The translations under genes and the position numbers were made by a program. A stretch of 64,000 nucleotides of DNA from Clostridium cellulovorans 743B (GTDB lineage Bacteria > Bacillota > Clostridia > Clostridiales > Clostridiaceae). The stretch covers positions 682,001 to 746,000 of the forward strand of contig NC_014393.1 of NCBI RefSeq assembly GCF_000145275.1, written 5' to 3'. Shown one piece after another: positions 1 to 9,227 of this stretch (its first letter is position 1; the number at the start of each line of letters is the position of its first letter). A model generated the notes under the pieces. That model saw nothing but the letters and a program-made list of their open reading frames with translations, did not search any database and had not been told where the DNA came from.

Positions 1-748
1 TTCCAGCTTCTATATATTTTCTAGTAGCTTCAGCAAAAGATAATTGGCATTCAGTATTAACGTTGATTTTAGCAACTCCTAAAGAGATACCTTCTTTTAT
101 CATTGATTCAGGAATACCAGTACCACCGTGTAATACTAATGGCATATCGCCAGTTGCTTCTTTGATTTTTGCTAATACTTCGAAGTTTAATCCAGTCCAG
201 TTTGCTGGGTATTTTCCATGGATATTTCCGATACCAGCAGCTAACATAGTAACTCCTAAGTCAGCAATTGATTTACATTCTGCTGGATCAGCAACTTCAC
301 CAGTACCAACAACTCCATCTTCTTCTCCACCGATTGATCCAACTTCAGCTTCTAAAGAAAGACCTTTTTCACCTGTGATTTTTACTAATTCAGTTGTTTT
401 AGCTATATTTTCTGCTATTGGGTAGTGAGAACCATCAAACATTATTGATGAGAATCCAGCTTCCATAGCCTTAAAGCAACCTTCATAGCTACCGTGATCT
501 AAATGTAATGCTACTGGAACAGTTATGTTTAATTCTTCAAGAAGACCATTAACCATTCCAACTATAGTTTTATAACCACCCATATATTTTCCTGCACCTT
601 CAGATACACCTAATATAACTGGTGATTTGTTTTCTTGTGCAGTTAATAATATTGCCTTTGTCCATTCTAAGTTATTGATATTGAATTGTCCTACAGCATA
701 TTTTCCATCTCTAGCTGCATTTAGCATTTCTTTAGCTGATACTAACAT
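1..748 (-). CDS. fba: Class II fructose-bisphosphate aldolase (3' end outside window)
   Basis: Cleaves fructose-1,6-bisphosphate to DHAP and glyceraldehyde-3-phosphate in cytosolic glycolysis, using a divalent metal (family knowledge). The visible 249 residues start MLVSAKEMLNAARDGKYAVG and contain the class II hallmarks: LHLDHGS (zinc-binding His), a GSIGGEEDG glycine-rich loop, GNIHGKYP, and VLHGGTGIP near the truncated end. The start ATG at 748-746 has an AGGAGG ribosome binding site at 761-756. The gene runs off the left edge, so about 35-40 C-terminal residues are probably missing. The upstream gap is AT-rich and the gene appears to stand alone here. The related tagatose-bisphosphate aldolases (GatY/KbaY) have the same fold, so substrate is inferred from overall similarity. 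Confidence 0.93.
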   Translation of the reverse strand, partial: MLVSAKEMLNAARDGKYAVGQFNINNLEWTKAILLTAQENKSPVILGVSEGAGKYMGGYKTIVGMVNGLLEELNITVPVALHLDHGSYEGCFKAMEAGFSSIMFDGSHYPIAENIAKTTELVKITGEKGLSLEAEVGSIGGEEDGVVGTGEVADPAECKSIADLGVTMLAAGIGNIHGKYPANWTGLNFEVLAKIKEATGDMPLVLHGGTGIPESMIKEGISLGVAKINVNTECQLSFAEATRKYIEAG

Positions 749-1189
749 TGCAAAACCTCCTAATATATGTACTATTTATATATTTCAAATAATATATAAT
801 TCAAAATTTGATAAAATAGAATATTATTTATTAAGCAATATATCTAAAAAGCAAGAAAATTACTATGTAAATAATAATCCACTTAAATTATACTATTACC
901 CTATTGTAAATACAAGAGTTTTGAGTAAAACAGTAAAACTCATAAAAATATTACTAAAATATACAATAAGTATTAAGTTCATATATAAATATTAAATTTT
1001 ACATAAATTTCGAAATTACTTTACAAATTGTTGACTAATAAGTACAATATATAACTGATGATGAAGAGAATTGAAGTTATTTGTATTTAAGGGACTAAAA
1101 TAAAAATATTATAACGTATTATTAGGGTTTCACTAATAATAAATATTATAATAGGGACTTTAAAAATTTAATGAAGAAGAGGTACTATA
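749..1189. other. Intergenic gap, divergent fba / carbonic anhydrase
   Basis: No convincing gene; the one plus-strand open frame that enters it is antisense to fba and reads into AT-rich sequence. It must hold the promoters of both flanking genes. An 8-bp inverted repeat (ATTATTAG at 1118-1125, CTAATAAT at 1133-1140, 7-nt loop) lies about 50 bp before the carbonic anhydrase start and could be a weak 5'-leader hairpin or an operator. Confidence 0.5.
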
Positions 1190-1846
1190 ATGAAAAAAAT
1201 TTTAAGTTTGACATTAGTTGCATCAATGCTTATGTTGTCAGTAGGATGTACTAGTGATAAAAAAGAAAAACTTTCTAGGTCAGCAGAAGATACTTCAGCT
1301 GCTGTTCAAAGGTTAGTAGATGGAGATAAGGAATACATAAAATCAAACACTAATGAAGCTGAAATAACTTCAGAAATCCGTACTGATACTGCAAAAAATG
1401 GACAAAAACCTTATGCTGTTGTTGTTACTTGTTCAGATTCACGTGTACCACCAGAACATATTTTTAGTGCTGGTTTAGGTGAATTATTTGTAATCAGAAC
1501 TGCAGGAAATGTTGTTGATGATTATGAAATTGGTAGTGTGGAATATGGTGTAGAACATTTAGGGGCAAAAGTAGTATTAGTTTTAGGACATACAGGCTGT
1601 GGTGCTGTAAAAGCAACTGTAGAAGGTGGAGCTGAAGGTAAAATCGAAACTATAGTAGAGGAAATTCACAAAGCTATAGGTAATGAAAAAGACATGGAAA
1701 AATGTGTAGAATTAAATGTAGAAAACACTAAAAAGAAACTTAGTGAAGATGAAGGTATTAAAGAAAAAGTTAAAGCTGGGGAAGTAAAGGTCATTGGTGG
1801 TATATACGATATTGAAACAGGAGAAGTAAAACTATTAGATAACTAA
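1190..1846 (+). CDS. Beta-class carbonic anhydrase, lipoprotein
   Basis: Interconverts CO2 and bicarbonate. The 218-residue protein begins with a lipoprotein signal: charged MKK, a hydrophobic stretch and lipobox LSVGC with Cys20 as the predicted lipidated residue. The mature part has the zinc site of beta-carbonic anhydrases: C81-S-D83-S-R85 and H134-T-G-C137, with the D83/R85 dyad intact. The domain is short (about 150 residues), typical of minimal prokaryotic forms. The start has an AGAGG site upstream. It is a single-gene unit bounded downstream by a strong bidirectional terminator. Most bacterial beta enzymes are cytoplasmic; the lipobox here predicts the outer face of the membrane, an inference from the N-terminus only. 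Confidence 0.92.
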   Translation: MKKILSLTLVASMLMLSVGCTSDKKEKLSRSAEDTSAAVQRLVDGDKEYIKSNTNEAEITSEIRTDTAKNGQKPYAVVVTCSDSRVPPEHIFSAGLGELFVIRTAGNVVDDYEIGSVEYGVEHLGAKVVLVLGHTGCGAVKATVEGGAEGKIETIVEEIHKAIGNEKDMEKCVELNVENTKKKLSEDEGIKEKVKAGEVKVIGGIYDIETGEVKLLDN

Positions 1847-1942
1847 TTGATAGTTTAGTTCCTTGTATACAAATAAGAAAGTTCTCAAAGTTATTAATGG
1901 ATAATTTATTTTTAAATATAATGGTAATAAAGCTTAAAATTG

Positions 1943-1983
1943 AAATTCCTCAAAGAGAAAAATATCTCTTTGAGGAATTTTTT
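1943..1983. terminator. Bidirectional rho-independent terminator
   Basis: A perfect 16-bp stem (1943-1958 with 1965-1980), 6-nt loop, A-rich on one side and followed by T's on the other. It lies between two convergent genes and can serve both the carbonic anhydrase and the cps-type operon. Confidence 0.92.
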
Positions 1984-2752
1984 ACTTTCTCTTTTTTTTC
2001 AGAAAAGAGAAGATAGTCTTTTTCTTTTCTTCTTCTTTGATAGGAAGTGGAAGCACAGGTTTTCCGTTAATTATATTTTCTTCATTAGATAAAATCCAAT
2101 TATATAATTCAAGGTTCATATCTTTAATTAAATCAAATGCTTTACGGATTTTGGGAGTTCTAGAATCGCTTCCATGGGCATCACTCCCCAAAAGATGAAC
2201 CATATTTCTTTTAACTAAATCATGAGCAGTGTTCTTTGCATCTTCTCCAAATTTACCTGTTAAACTTCCGGAATTAACTTGAAATAAGATGTCTTTACCT
2301 AGTAAATCTTTCATTTTGCTAAGATTATTCTGGAGATATATATTCCGTTCGGGATGAGCAATTATAGGTTTAACACCACGGATTGATAATTCATAAAAAA
2401 CATCATCAGCATAGTTTGGATAGCTGTTTAGTGGAAGTTCAATTATTAAGTAGTTTGTATCATTTATTCCCCAAATCTTTTTTTTATCCCAAAGGTTTGG
2501 AATGCTGGGGCTCATATATAATTCTAATCCAGTAATGATTTTAATGTTGGCAGATTTTTTATAGACTACTTCTTTAAAAAGAATATCATAAGATGATCTT
2601 GAAATTTCCATCTCTTCTGGTATAAAATGTGGCGTTGCACATATACAGCTTGTACCTTCGCCATAGCTAATTTTAAGCATCTCTAAAGTCGTAGCAATAT
2701 TTTCTGCCCCATCATCTATATTAGGAATAATGTGGCTATGAAAATCTATCAT
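1982..2752 (-). CDS. cpsB: PHP-family protein-tyrosine phosphatase (CpsB/YwqE type)
   Basis: Metal-dependent phosphatase that removes phosphate from the tyrosine cluster of the partner BY-kinase, cycling capsule/exopolysaccharide assembly. The 256 residues show the PHP metal-site motifs in order: D-F-H5-S-H7, E77 in GLEL, A-T-P-H42-F, A-H133-P-E-R and G-S-D191-A-H193. The C-terminus is short and lysine-rich. Its start overlaps the kinase stop by four bases (ATGA), so the two are translationally coupled. It is the last gene of a three-gene minus-strand operon (cpsC-cpsD-cpsB), and its stop codon sits at the edge of the terminator. Confidence 0.9.
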   Translation of the reverse strand: MIDFHSHIIPNIDDGAENIATTLEMLKISYGEGTSCICATPHFIPEEMEISRSSYDILFKEVVYKKSANIKIITGLELYMSPSIPNLWDKKKIWGINDTNYLIIELPLNSYPNYADDVFYELSIRGVKPIIAHPERNIYLQNNLSKMKDLLGKDILFQVNSGSLTGKFGEDAKNTAHDLVKRNMVHLLGSDAHGSDSRTPKIRKAFDLIKDMNLELYNWILSNEENIINGKPVLPLPIKEEEKKKTIFSFLKKKRK

Positions 2753-3435
2753 TTAGCTTTTTTTTCTCCATAATAATAATAGTAATATGAGCTTCCATTT
2801 TTTGAGTTTGCAGGTACTCTTGTTAGAATTGAACCTAATAAATTTGCATCAACTTTATCCAAACGTTCTTTTGCTTTGATCAAGGCTTTTTTATCCGTTT
2901 TACCATAAACAGCAACTAATATAACTCCATCAACTTCAGTTGAAAGTATTTGCGAATCTGTTACTGCTAGTACTGGTGGTGTGTCTATAATTACCATATC
3001 AAATTTACTTTTTAGTAAATCTAAAAGATTTTGCATTTTTTTTGAGCCCAATAATTCTGAGGGATTCGGTGGAATAGGACCACTGGCTAAAATATATAAA
3101 TTTCTAACTTCAGACTTTTGAATAGCTGAAAAAATTTCACATTGTTCAGTGAGAACATTAGTAAGTCCTAATTGATTGCTTATTCCAAATTTTTTATGAA
3201 CACTAGGTTTTCTAAGATCTGCATCTATTATAAGAATCTTTTTCCCAGTTTGAGCAGTTGCTATGGCTAAATTAGCAACGGTGGTGCTTTTTCCTTCTGA
3301 CGGTGAAGAGGAGGTGATTATAATTGAGCGTAAATCTCCATCTATATTAGCATATTGTATATTAGTTCTTAAAGTTCTATAAGTTTCAGAAATTACTGAT
3401 TTTGGATCTAAGTGAGTAACTAAGGATTTAAGCAT
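2749..3435 (-). CDS. cpsD: Bacterial tyrosine kinase of capsule synthesis (CpsD/YwqD type)
   Basis: Cytosolic BY-kinase that autophosphorylates on C-terminal tyrosines and works with the membrane adaptor encoded just upstream. From Met at 3435 (228 residues): Walker A SSPSEGKST (K49), Walker A' ILIIDADLRKP (D71, D73), Walker B MVIIDTPP (about 147-154) and a C-terminal run of six tyrosines (217-222) before a lysine tail. The open frame reaches a TTG at 3456, but the ATG at 3435 has GAGGT six bases upstream and fits the Gram-positive family, so I prefer it. As usual in Firmicutes, kinase and transmembrane activator are separate proteins. Confidence 0.93.
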   Translation of the reverse strand: MLKSLVTHLDPKSVISETYRTLRTNIQYANIDGDLRSIIITSSSPSEGKSTTVANLAIATAQTGKKILIIDADLRKPSVHKKFGISNQLGLTNVLTEQCEIFSAIQKSEVRNLYILASGPIPPNPSELLGSKKMQNLLDLLKSKFDMVIIDTPPVLAVTDSQILSTEVDGVILVAVYGKTDKKALIKAKERLDKVDANLLGSILTRVPANSKNGSSYYYYYYGEKKAK

Positions 3436-3445
3436 ATTTTTACCT

Positions 3446-4120
3446 CTATTCTTCAAATTTTAAGTCAGGTATTGAACCTAATACAGTAGAATCCAATATT
3501 TTAGATAAATCATCTTCTGATTTTACTGTATTATCTAAATAATCAACCAAAAATGTTAAGCCTATAGATAGGACAAAACCAAAAAATAAGGTCATAATTA
3601 CATTAGATCTTACGTTTGGAGATGAGGGGCTTGATGGGACTAGGGCATTATCAAGGATTTGTACATTATCACTACCCTTAATCTTTTTACTTATTTCTTT
3701 TAAAGAAGCAGCCCATTGGTTTGTTATTTTAGCAGCCAATTCTGGATCTTTAGAAGAAAATCTTATAGTCATAAATTCAGTATCAGTGGATGAAGATACA
3801 GACATGGAGCCTAGCAATGCTCCGGATGACATATTTAGTGACAATTTTTCTTTAACATCGTCTGCAACTTTACGAGATTTGGCAATTTGACTATAAGTTT
3901 TAACAATTTTTTGATACATAAGAATATCGTTATAGGTAGTTGATGTTTTTTCAGAATCAGAGGATTCCTGTTTACCAATTAAAACAGAAATGTCAGCAGT
4001 ATATATCTTATCGATTACAAAAGTGGTAATGATTCCTGAAATAGCACCACAAAGCAGTGTAAAAGAAATAATGAGAATCAATCGTTTCTTTATGATATAC
4101 CAGTATTCTTTTAGTTCCAT
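3446..4120 (-). CDS. cpsC: Wzz/CpsC-family polysaccharide co-polymerase
   Basis: Membrane adaptor that activates the BY-kinase and influences polysaccharide chain length. The 224 residues have the family layout: short cytosolic N-terminus (MELKEYWYIIKKR), first transmembrane helix at about 14-35, an extracellular region of about 130 residues, a proline-rich PSSPSSP segment, second transmembrane helix at about 173-191, and a cytosolic tail (DNTVKSEDDLSKILD) that contacts the kinase. It is the first gene of the operon. No glycosyltransferase, flippase or polymerase gene accompanies the module here, so the polysaccharide it controls must be encoded elsewhere. Confidence 0.9.
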   Translation of the reverse strand: MELKEYWYIIKKRLILIISFTLLCGAISGIITTFVIDKIYTADISVLIGKQESSDSEKTSTTYNDILMYQKIVKTYSQIAKSRKVADDVKEKLSLNMSSGALLGSMSVSSSTDTEFMTIRFSSKDPELAAKITNQWAASLKEISKKIKGSDNVQILDNALVPSSPSSPNVRSNVIMTLFFGFVLSIGLTFLVDYLDNTVKSEDDLSKILDSTVLGSIPDLKFEE

Positions 4121-4485
4121 TTGATACCTCGCATGTTAATATTATGACGTTTGAATATATATTATAAGTATATTATAATTTTTTTATAAAATCATGTCAA
4201 ATTGGTAAAAAATTTTATTAGTTACCATATTTCAGATTCCAGTTTATTATTATACTAAAGATATTAAAGATAATATATAGGATTTTAGACTAAATATAAT
4301 ATTCATAATATGTTACAATTAATACTAGTTATATATATAAGGAATAGAAATTAATTTTATTGAACTATTTTCATTCATTATATACTGGTGTATGATATTT
4401 AGATGTAAGTTTAAATGCATTTTGAAAATTGAAATTTGCCAGAGTAGTTGACGGAAAAAATATTTTGCTTTAGGAGGAGTATGTT
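4121..4485. other. Intergenic gap, divergent cpsC / manC
   Basis: An AT-rich stretch of 365 bp with no supportable gene. It must contain two divergent promoters, but several TATAAT-like hexamers occur and none has a clear -35 partner. The AGGAGG at 4472-4477 belongs to the guanylyltransferase gene. Confidence 0.4.
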
Positions 4486-5535
4486 ATGCTATGTGCACTT
4501 ATAATGGCTGGTGGTAAGGGAACTAGATTTTGGCCTTTATCTACGGAAGAAAAACCTAAGCAGTTTTTGAAACTTCTAGGTAATGAAACAATGATACAGA
4601 TGACAGTAAATAGACTAAAAAAGTTGATACCTATAGAAAGAATTTTTGTTGTTACTGGTGAGATGTATTTAAATATTTTAAAGGAACAGTTACCAGAATT
4701 GCCACAGGAAAATATAATTTTAGAACCTGTTGGAAGGAATACTGCACCTTGTATAGCTTTATCTGCCTTCAGAATAAAAAAACATTATGAAGATGCTACT
4801 ATAGCAGTATTGCCAGCAGATCATCTTATAGAGAATATCGATCGGTTTTTACATAGTTTAGATATAGCTAATAGGTTTATTCATGAAAAGCCAGAAGCTA
4901 TTGTAACTTTAGGTATGAAACCTACCCGACCTGAGGTTGGATATGGATACATAAAGTGTGAGAAAAATAGTAGATATATTGATGAAATTGAAATTAGAAA
5001 AGTTCAAGCATTTGTAGAAAAGCCCAATTTTATAAAAGCCTTAGAGTATATCCAGACTGGGGAGTATCTTTGGAATGGAGGTATGTTCATTTGGAAATCA
5101 GATAATATACTAGAATTGACTAAGAAGCATTTAGATAAAACCTATGAGATATTAAAATATATCGATAGTCAGCCAGAAGGTGATTATTTAAATACATTAA
5201 AAGAAATGTATCCTCAAGTAGCAAATATCTCTGTAGATTACGGAATCATGGAAAAGTCACAGGATATTTATGTAATACCAAGTGAATTCGGTTGGGATGA
5301 TATTGGGACTTGGGCTTCAGTTGAAAGATATAGAGAAAAGGATGAGTTAAATAATTTAATTGATGGAAATATAAAGATTATTAATTCGCAAAATAATCTT
5401 ATTATTGGTTCGAAAAAGCCAGTAATAGTAAAGGGTTTAGATGACATATATTTCATAGAAACAGATGACATGATAATAATTGGAAAGAAAGAGGAGATTA
5501 ATGAGATTAAGGAGCTAAAAAACATCATAGAATAG
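4486..5535 (+). CDS. manC: Mannose-1-phosphate guanylyltransferase
   Basis: Makes GDP-mannose from mannose-1-phosphate and GTP, a precursor of mannose- or fucose-containing surface glycans. The 349-residue protein is a single nucleotidyltransferase domain: ALIMAGGKGTRFWPLS at the N-terminus (pyrophosphorylase signature), KPKQFLKL, EPVGRNTAPC, AVLPADHLI, FVEKP, WNGGMFIW and GWDDIGTW. It lacks the C-terminal phosphomannose isomerase domain of the long ManC/AlgA type. The ATG at 4486 follows AGGAGG at 4472-4477; ATGs at 4481 and 4491 are out of frame. Divergent placement next to the cps regulatory operon suggests a shared role in polysaccharide supply. Confidence 0.93.
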   Translation: MLCALIMAGGKGTRFWPLSTEEKPKQFLKLLGNETMIQMTVNRLKKLIPIERIFVVTGEMYLNILKEQLPELPQENIILEPVGRNTAPCIALSAFRIKKHYEDATIAVLPADHLIENIDRFLHSLDIANRFIHEKPEAIVTLGMKPTRPEVGYGYIKCEKNSRYIDEIEIRKVQAFVEKPNFIKALEYIQTGEYLWNGGMFIWKSDNILELTKKHLDKTYEILKYIDSQPEGDYLNTLKEMYPQVANISVDYGIMEKSQDIYVIPSEFGWDDIGTWASVERYREKDELNNLIDGNIKIINSQNNLIIGSKKPVIVKGLDDIYFIETDDMIIIGKKEEINEIKELKNIIE

Positions 5536-5765
5536 AGTCTATATTTCAAATTTCTATCTTATTATAATTATTCTTTAAACGCTATTAGAATTAAAGTATT
5601 TGTATACGGTAGTTACTTTTCTAGTATTAAATGATATGAAAAAATATATTTCTTTCGTGGTATAAGAGGCTTATGAGAAATTCGTTAATATCTGATTTCA
5701 AGAGTTGTTATAGTTTTTCAGAATTATAACCATTATATGTATATTATCGTTCTATAGGGGGATAC

Positions 5766-6602
5766 TTAGGTATCTTCCTTTTTTAATCTATAATATTTAG
5801 GAGAAACACCTTTGATATGTTTAAATACTTTTGAAAAACTTAAAGGGTCATTATAACCTACAGATTTGGAGATTTCACTAATAGTCAAACTGTTGTTTTT
5901 TAGGAATTCACAGGCCTTACCAATCTTATAACGAATAATATATTCTTTTGGAGATATACCAATATGTTTTTTAAAAATGGTACTAAAATAATTACGATTA
6001 AGTCCTATGGCTTTGGCTACAGCGTCAACAGAAGTAGAACCAGAATAATTTGTTTCTATGTATTGAAGTGCTTTACGTACATAGATATCTGAATGTTTAT
6101 TAGTATCTAAGATATCCATAGCACTTATATCTATAAGTTCAGATAATATAATACTTAGATATCCTTGAAGTCTCAATTCATAGCCTGAAGAATAGAGATT
6201 AGCATTCATTATCTTAAAGAAGTATTCTTTTAGGATTTCACTTGTACAGTTGAAGATAAGGTTGTTCATATTTAAATTAGCACTTTCTAAATAAGCAGCA
6301 GCTTTTATACCTCTAAAACCTATCCATACATAAGTCCAAGGCTCGTTTTCATCTGCTTCATAGAAGGTTACCATATCAGGGAGTATCAAAAAACCATCGC
6401 CAGTGACCAATTCGTAAATTTTACCGTTGGCATGAAATTTCCCCTTACCAGCCAAAATATAATGAATTAAGTAGTGGTCTCGTATAGCTGGGCCGTAGCA
6501 ATGTTTAGGAATACATTGTTCTATGCCGTGATGATATACAAGTAGATCTCGATTTTCTTTATTTATAGATTCAGAAATAATATAACGCTCATTAATCATC
6601 AT
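5766..6602 (-). CDS. AraC-family transcriptional regulator
   Basis: DNA-binding regulator of sugar use, 278 residues. The N-terminal half is an AraC-type cupin (HYILAGKGKFHANGKIYEL, GDGFLILPD), the likely ligand-binding domain; the C-terminal ~100 residues hold the double helix-turn-helix, with AKAIGLNRNYFSTIFKKHIGIS in the first and ISKSVGYNDPLSFSKVFK in the second, ending SPKYYRL. It is divergent from the alpha-galactosidase gene across 143 bp containing two exact 17-bp direct repeats, so it is probably that gene's activator, perhaps sensing an alpha-galactoside. AGGAGG lies about 12 bp before the first of two adjacent ATGs, a long spacing, so the second ATG or a modest leader effect is possible. 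Confidence 0.9.
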   Translation of the reverse strand: MMINERYIISESINKENRDLLVYHHGIEQCIPKHCYGPAIRDHYLIHYILAGKGKFHANGKIYELVTGDGFLILPDMVTFYEADENEPWTYVWIGFRGIKAAAYLESANLNMNNLIFNCTSEILKEYFFKIMNANLYSSGYELRLQGYLSIILSELIDISAMDILDTNKHSDIYVRKALQYIETNYSGSTSVDAVAKAIGLNRNYFSTIFKKHIGISPKEYIIRYKIGKACEFLKNNSLTISEISKSVGYNDPLSFSKVFKHIKGVSPKYYRLKKEDT

Positions 6603-6637
6603 ATTTCTGTAAATCCTCCTAACTTAATACATTTATC

Positions 6638-6675
6638 ATCTTACATAATACCATATTTATCTTACATAATACCAT
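6638..6675. promoter_or_regulatory. Tandem 17-bp direct repeats, candidate AraC-regulator site
   Basis: Two exact copies of ATCTTACATAATACCAT (6638-6654 and 6659-6675) with start-to-start distance 21 bp, two helical turns. They lie just upstream of a good TATAAT (6702-6707) whose -35 position (6679-6684, TTTTAT) is poor. This is the geometry expected for an activator-dependent AraC-type promoter driving the alpha-galactosidase. Confidence 0.7.
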
Positions 6676-6745
6676 GTTTTTTATTTCTATATATTTTATA
6701 GTATAATAGTGTACAAAATTTTACTTCACGAGAGGATAAAATAGC

Positions 6746-8944
6746 ATGAGCATATTATACAATGATCATAACAGAAGATTTCACTTATCAACAAAAAAAA
6801 CCAGCTACATTATAGAGATATCAGAAGATGGATATCTGACACATCTACACTGGGGACGCAAAATAAGAAATTTTGGGAGTTCACAGCTATTAGAACTAAG
6901 AGAAAGATGTTCATTCTCTGCAAATCCAGATGCAAGTAAACCTATACTTTCATTAGATACATTACCTCAAGAATATCCTAGCTACGGGAACACAGATTTA
7001 CGAAATCCTGCTTTTATAGTCCAATTAGAAAACGGTTCCACTATAACAGATCTTAAATACGTATCACATGAGATCTTAAAAGGAAAACCGACACTTGCAG
7101 GATTACCATCAACATATGTTGAATGCGTAGATGAAGCAGAGACTTTAGAGATAACTATGGAAGATTCTTTAATAGGGCTAAAAGTCATTTTAACTTATAC
7201 AGTTTTTGAAGATCATAATGTTATAACAAGAAGTGCAAGGTTTGCAAATGAAGGAAATGAAAAGCTGAAAATTCTTCGTGCTTTGAGTATAAGTGTAGAT
7301 TTTAATAGAAATGATTATAAGTTTCTGCATTTAGCAGGCTCATGGGCTAGAGAACGTCATGTTGAGATAGATAGTTTGAGCACAGGCAGAAAATCTATAG
7401 ACAGTAGAAGAGGTGCAAGTAGCCATCAACATAATCCTTTTATAGCCCTATTATCTTCGGAAGCAAATGAAGATAATGGAGAGGTATATGGATTTAGCTT
7501 AATTTATAGTGGAAATTTTTTAGCAGAAGCTGAAATTGATCAGTATCAAACTACAAGAGTATCTATGGGAATAAACCCATTTGATTTCACTTGGTTATTA
7601 GAAAAAGGTGAAGTTTTTCAAACCCCTGAGGTTGTGATGGTTTATTCAAATGAGGGAATAGGTGATATGTCTAGAACCTATCATAAACTTTATAGAACCA
7701 GATTATGTAGAGGTGAATATAGAGATAAAACAAGACCAGTGCTTGTAAACAATTGGGAAGCAACATACTTTAATTTTAATGCAGAAAAAATTGAGGATAT
7801 CGCGAAAGTTGGAAGAGAATTAGGTATAGAATTATTTGTGCTAGATGATGGTTGGTTTGGTAAAAGAGATAGTGATAATTGTTCTCTTGGAGATTGGGTT
7901 GTTGATAAAAATAAACTTCCTGCAGGTCTAGATGATTTAGCAAAACGTGTTAATAATCTTGGATTAAAGTTTGGATTATGGTTTGAGCCAGAAATGATAT
8001 CGCCAAATAGCGACTTATATAGAAAACATCCGGATTGGTGTATTCATGTACCAAATAGAAATCGATCTCAAGCAAGAAAGCAGTTGATATTAGATTTATC
8101 TAGAGAAGACGTATGCCAATATATAATAAAGGCTATAAGTGATGTTTTAAAAAGTGCGCCTATAGCTTATGTTAAATGGGATATGAACAGGAACATGACT
8201 GAAGTTGGGTCAGCATTATTAAACGCTGAAAGACAAAGAGAAACAGCGCATAGATATATGCTAGGACTATATAGAGTGTTAGAAGCTATAACTTCGGCTT
8301 TCCCACATGTATTATTCGAAAGCTGTTCAGGTGGTGGTGGAAGGTTTGACCCAGGAATGTTATATTACATGCCACAGACATGGACTAGTGACGATTCTGA
8401 TGCTATCGAAAGACTTAAGATTCAATATGGAACAAGTATTGTGTACCCAACCAGTACTATGGGAGCACATGTATCAGCAGTTCCAAACCATCAGGTTGAG
8501 AGAGTAACATCTTTAAAGACAAGGGCAGATGTAGCGATGTCTGGAAACTTTGGATATGAGCTAGATCTTACAAAGTTTACAGAAGAAGAGAAGAAGGAAG
8601 TAGCAAAGCAAATAGAACAATATAAAAGCATAAGAGAATTAATTCAATTTGGAGATATGTATCGAATATTAAGCCCTTTTGAAGGAAATGATACAGCTTG
8701 GATGTATGTATCAGAAGATAAAAATGAAGCTTTTATAGTATATGTTCAAACTTTAGCTATACCAAATCCGCCTATGAAAAGGTTAAGATTAAAAGGACTA
8801 GATCCAAATAAAGAATACCTTTTAGAGGAACAGCTAAATACAATAATCGGAGGAGACGAATTAATGTACTTAGGCTTGAATATACCAGAGATTAGAGGAG
8901 ACTTTAAGAGTATAACCTGGAAACTTAAAAGTGTAGGTTTATAG
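6746..8944 (+). CDS. Alpha-galactosidase, glycoside hydrolase family 36
   Basis: Retaining hydrolase releasing terminal alpha-galactose from melibiose, raffinose-type sugars and galactomannan side chains. At 732 residues it is the typical GH36 length: N-terminal beta-supersandwich (about 1-320), TIM barrel (about 330-640) and C-terminal beta domain. Signature segments are VNNWEATYFNF, LFVLDDGWFGKR, GLWFEPEMI, YVKWDMNRN with nucleophile D479, ESCSGGGGRFD, and WTSDDSDAIERL with acid/base D549. No signal peptide is seen, so it is intracellular and needs an uptake system not present here. The start has GAGAGGA upstream. It is preceded by direct repeats and regulated presumably by the divergent AraC gene. 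Confidence 0.95.
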   Translation: MSILYNDHNRRFHLSTKKTSYIIEISEDGYLTHLHWGRKIRNFGSSQLLELRERCSFSANPDASKPILSLDTLPQEYPSYGNTDLRNPAFIVQLENGSTITDLKYVSHEILKGKPTLAGLPSTYVECVDEAETLEITMEDSLIGLKVILTYTVFEDHNVITRSARFANEGNEKLKILRALSISVDFNRNDYKFLHLAGSWARERHVEIDSLSTGRKSIDSRRGASSHQHNPFIALLSSEANEDNGEVYGFSLIYSGNFLAEAEIDQYQTTRVSMGINPFDFTWLLEKGEVFQTPEVVMVYSNEGIGDMSRTYHKLYRTRLCRGEYRDKTRPVLVNNWEATYFNFNAEKIEDIAKVGRELGIELFVLDDGWFGKRDSDNCSLGDWVVDKNKLPAGLDDLAKRVNNLGLKFGLWFEPEMISPNSDLYRKHPDWCIHVPNRNRSQARKQLILDLSREDVCQYIIKAISDVLKSAPIAYVKWDMNRNMTEVGSALLNAERQRETAHRYMLGLYRVLEAITSAFPHVLFESCSGGGGRFDPGMLYYMPQTWTSDDSDAIERLKIQYGTSIVYPTSTMGAHVSAVPNHQVERVTSLKTRADVAMSGNFGYELDLTKFTEEEKKEVAKQIEQYKSIRELIQFGDMYRILSPFEGNDTAWMYVSEDKNEAFIVYVQTLAIPNPPMKRLRLKGLDPNKEYLLEEQLNTIIGGDELMYLGLNIPEIRGDFKSITWKLKSVGL

Positions 8945-9143
8945 CTTTATAAGTTGGTTAGAAGGTAGGGTAAATGCCAACTGACTAAAGTGACAAATAG
9001 AAAAACGAGATAGATAAGGGATATATAAATAACCTAAGTAAGGTTCGATAATTATAATATAAATTGTGCTTATATTTTTCTTGATACTACTAGGGGTGTA
9101 AGTAAAAGAACTGTATAGCATATAGAAAAAATCTAATAAGTAT

Positions 9144-9179
9144 AATCAGCACAATAGAAATTTCTATTGTGCTGATTTG
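9144..9179. terminator. Perfect 34-bp palindrome, bidirectional terminator
   Basis: A 17-bp arm (9144-9160) is followed immediately by its exact complement (9161-9177), so the hairpin loop forms by opening the centre. It sits between convergent genes (alpha-galactosidase and the DUF2325 gene). The T-run is weak on both sides. Confidence 0.75.
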
Positions 9180-9227
9180 TTATGTATAGATATATACGTC
9201 CATATCCCCATAACTTCTATAAAGCAA

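Noticed and set aside
627..995. 122-codon plus-strand frame
   Set aside because: Mostly antisense to the aldolase gene and then AT-rich intergenic; no ribosome site.
1091..1160. Riboswitch in the carbonic anhydrase leader
   Set aside because: Only one 8-bp AT-rich inverted repeat is present, with no terminator or conserved aptamer core that I recognise.
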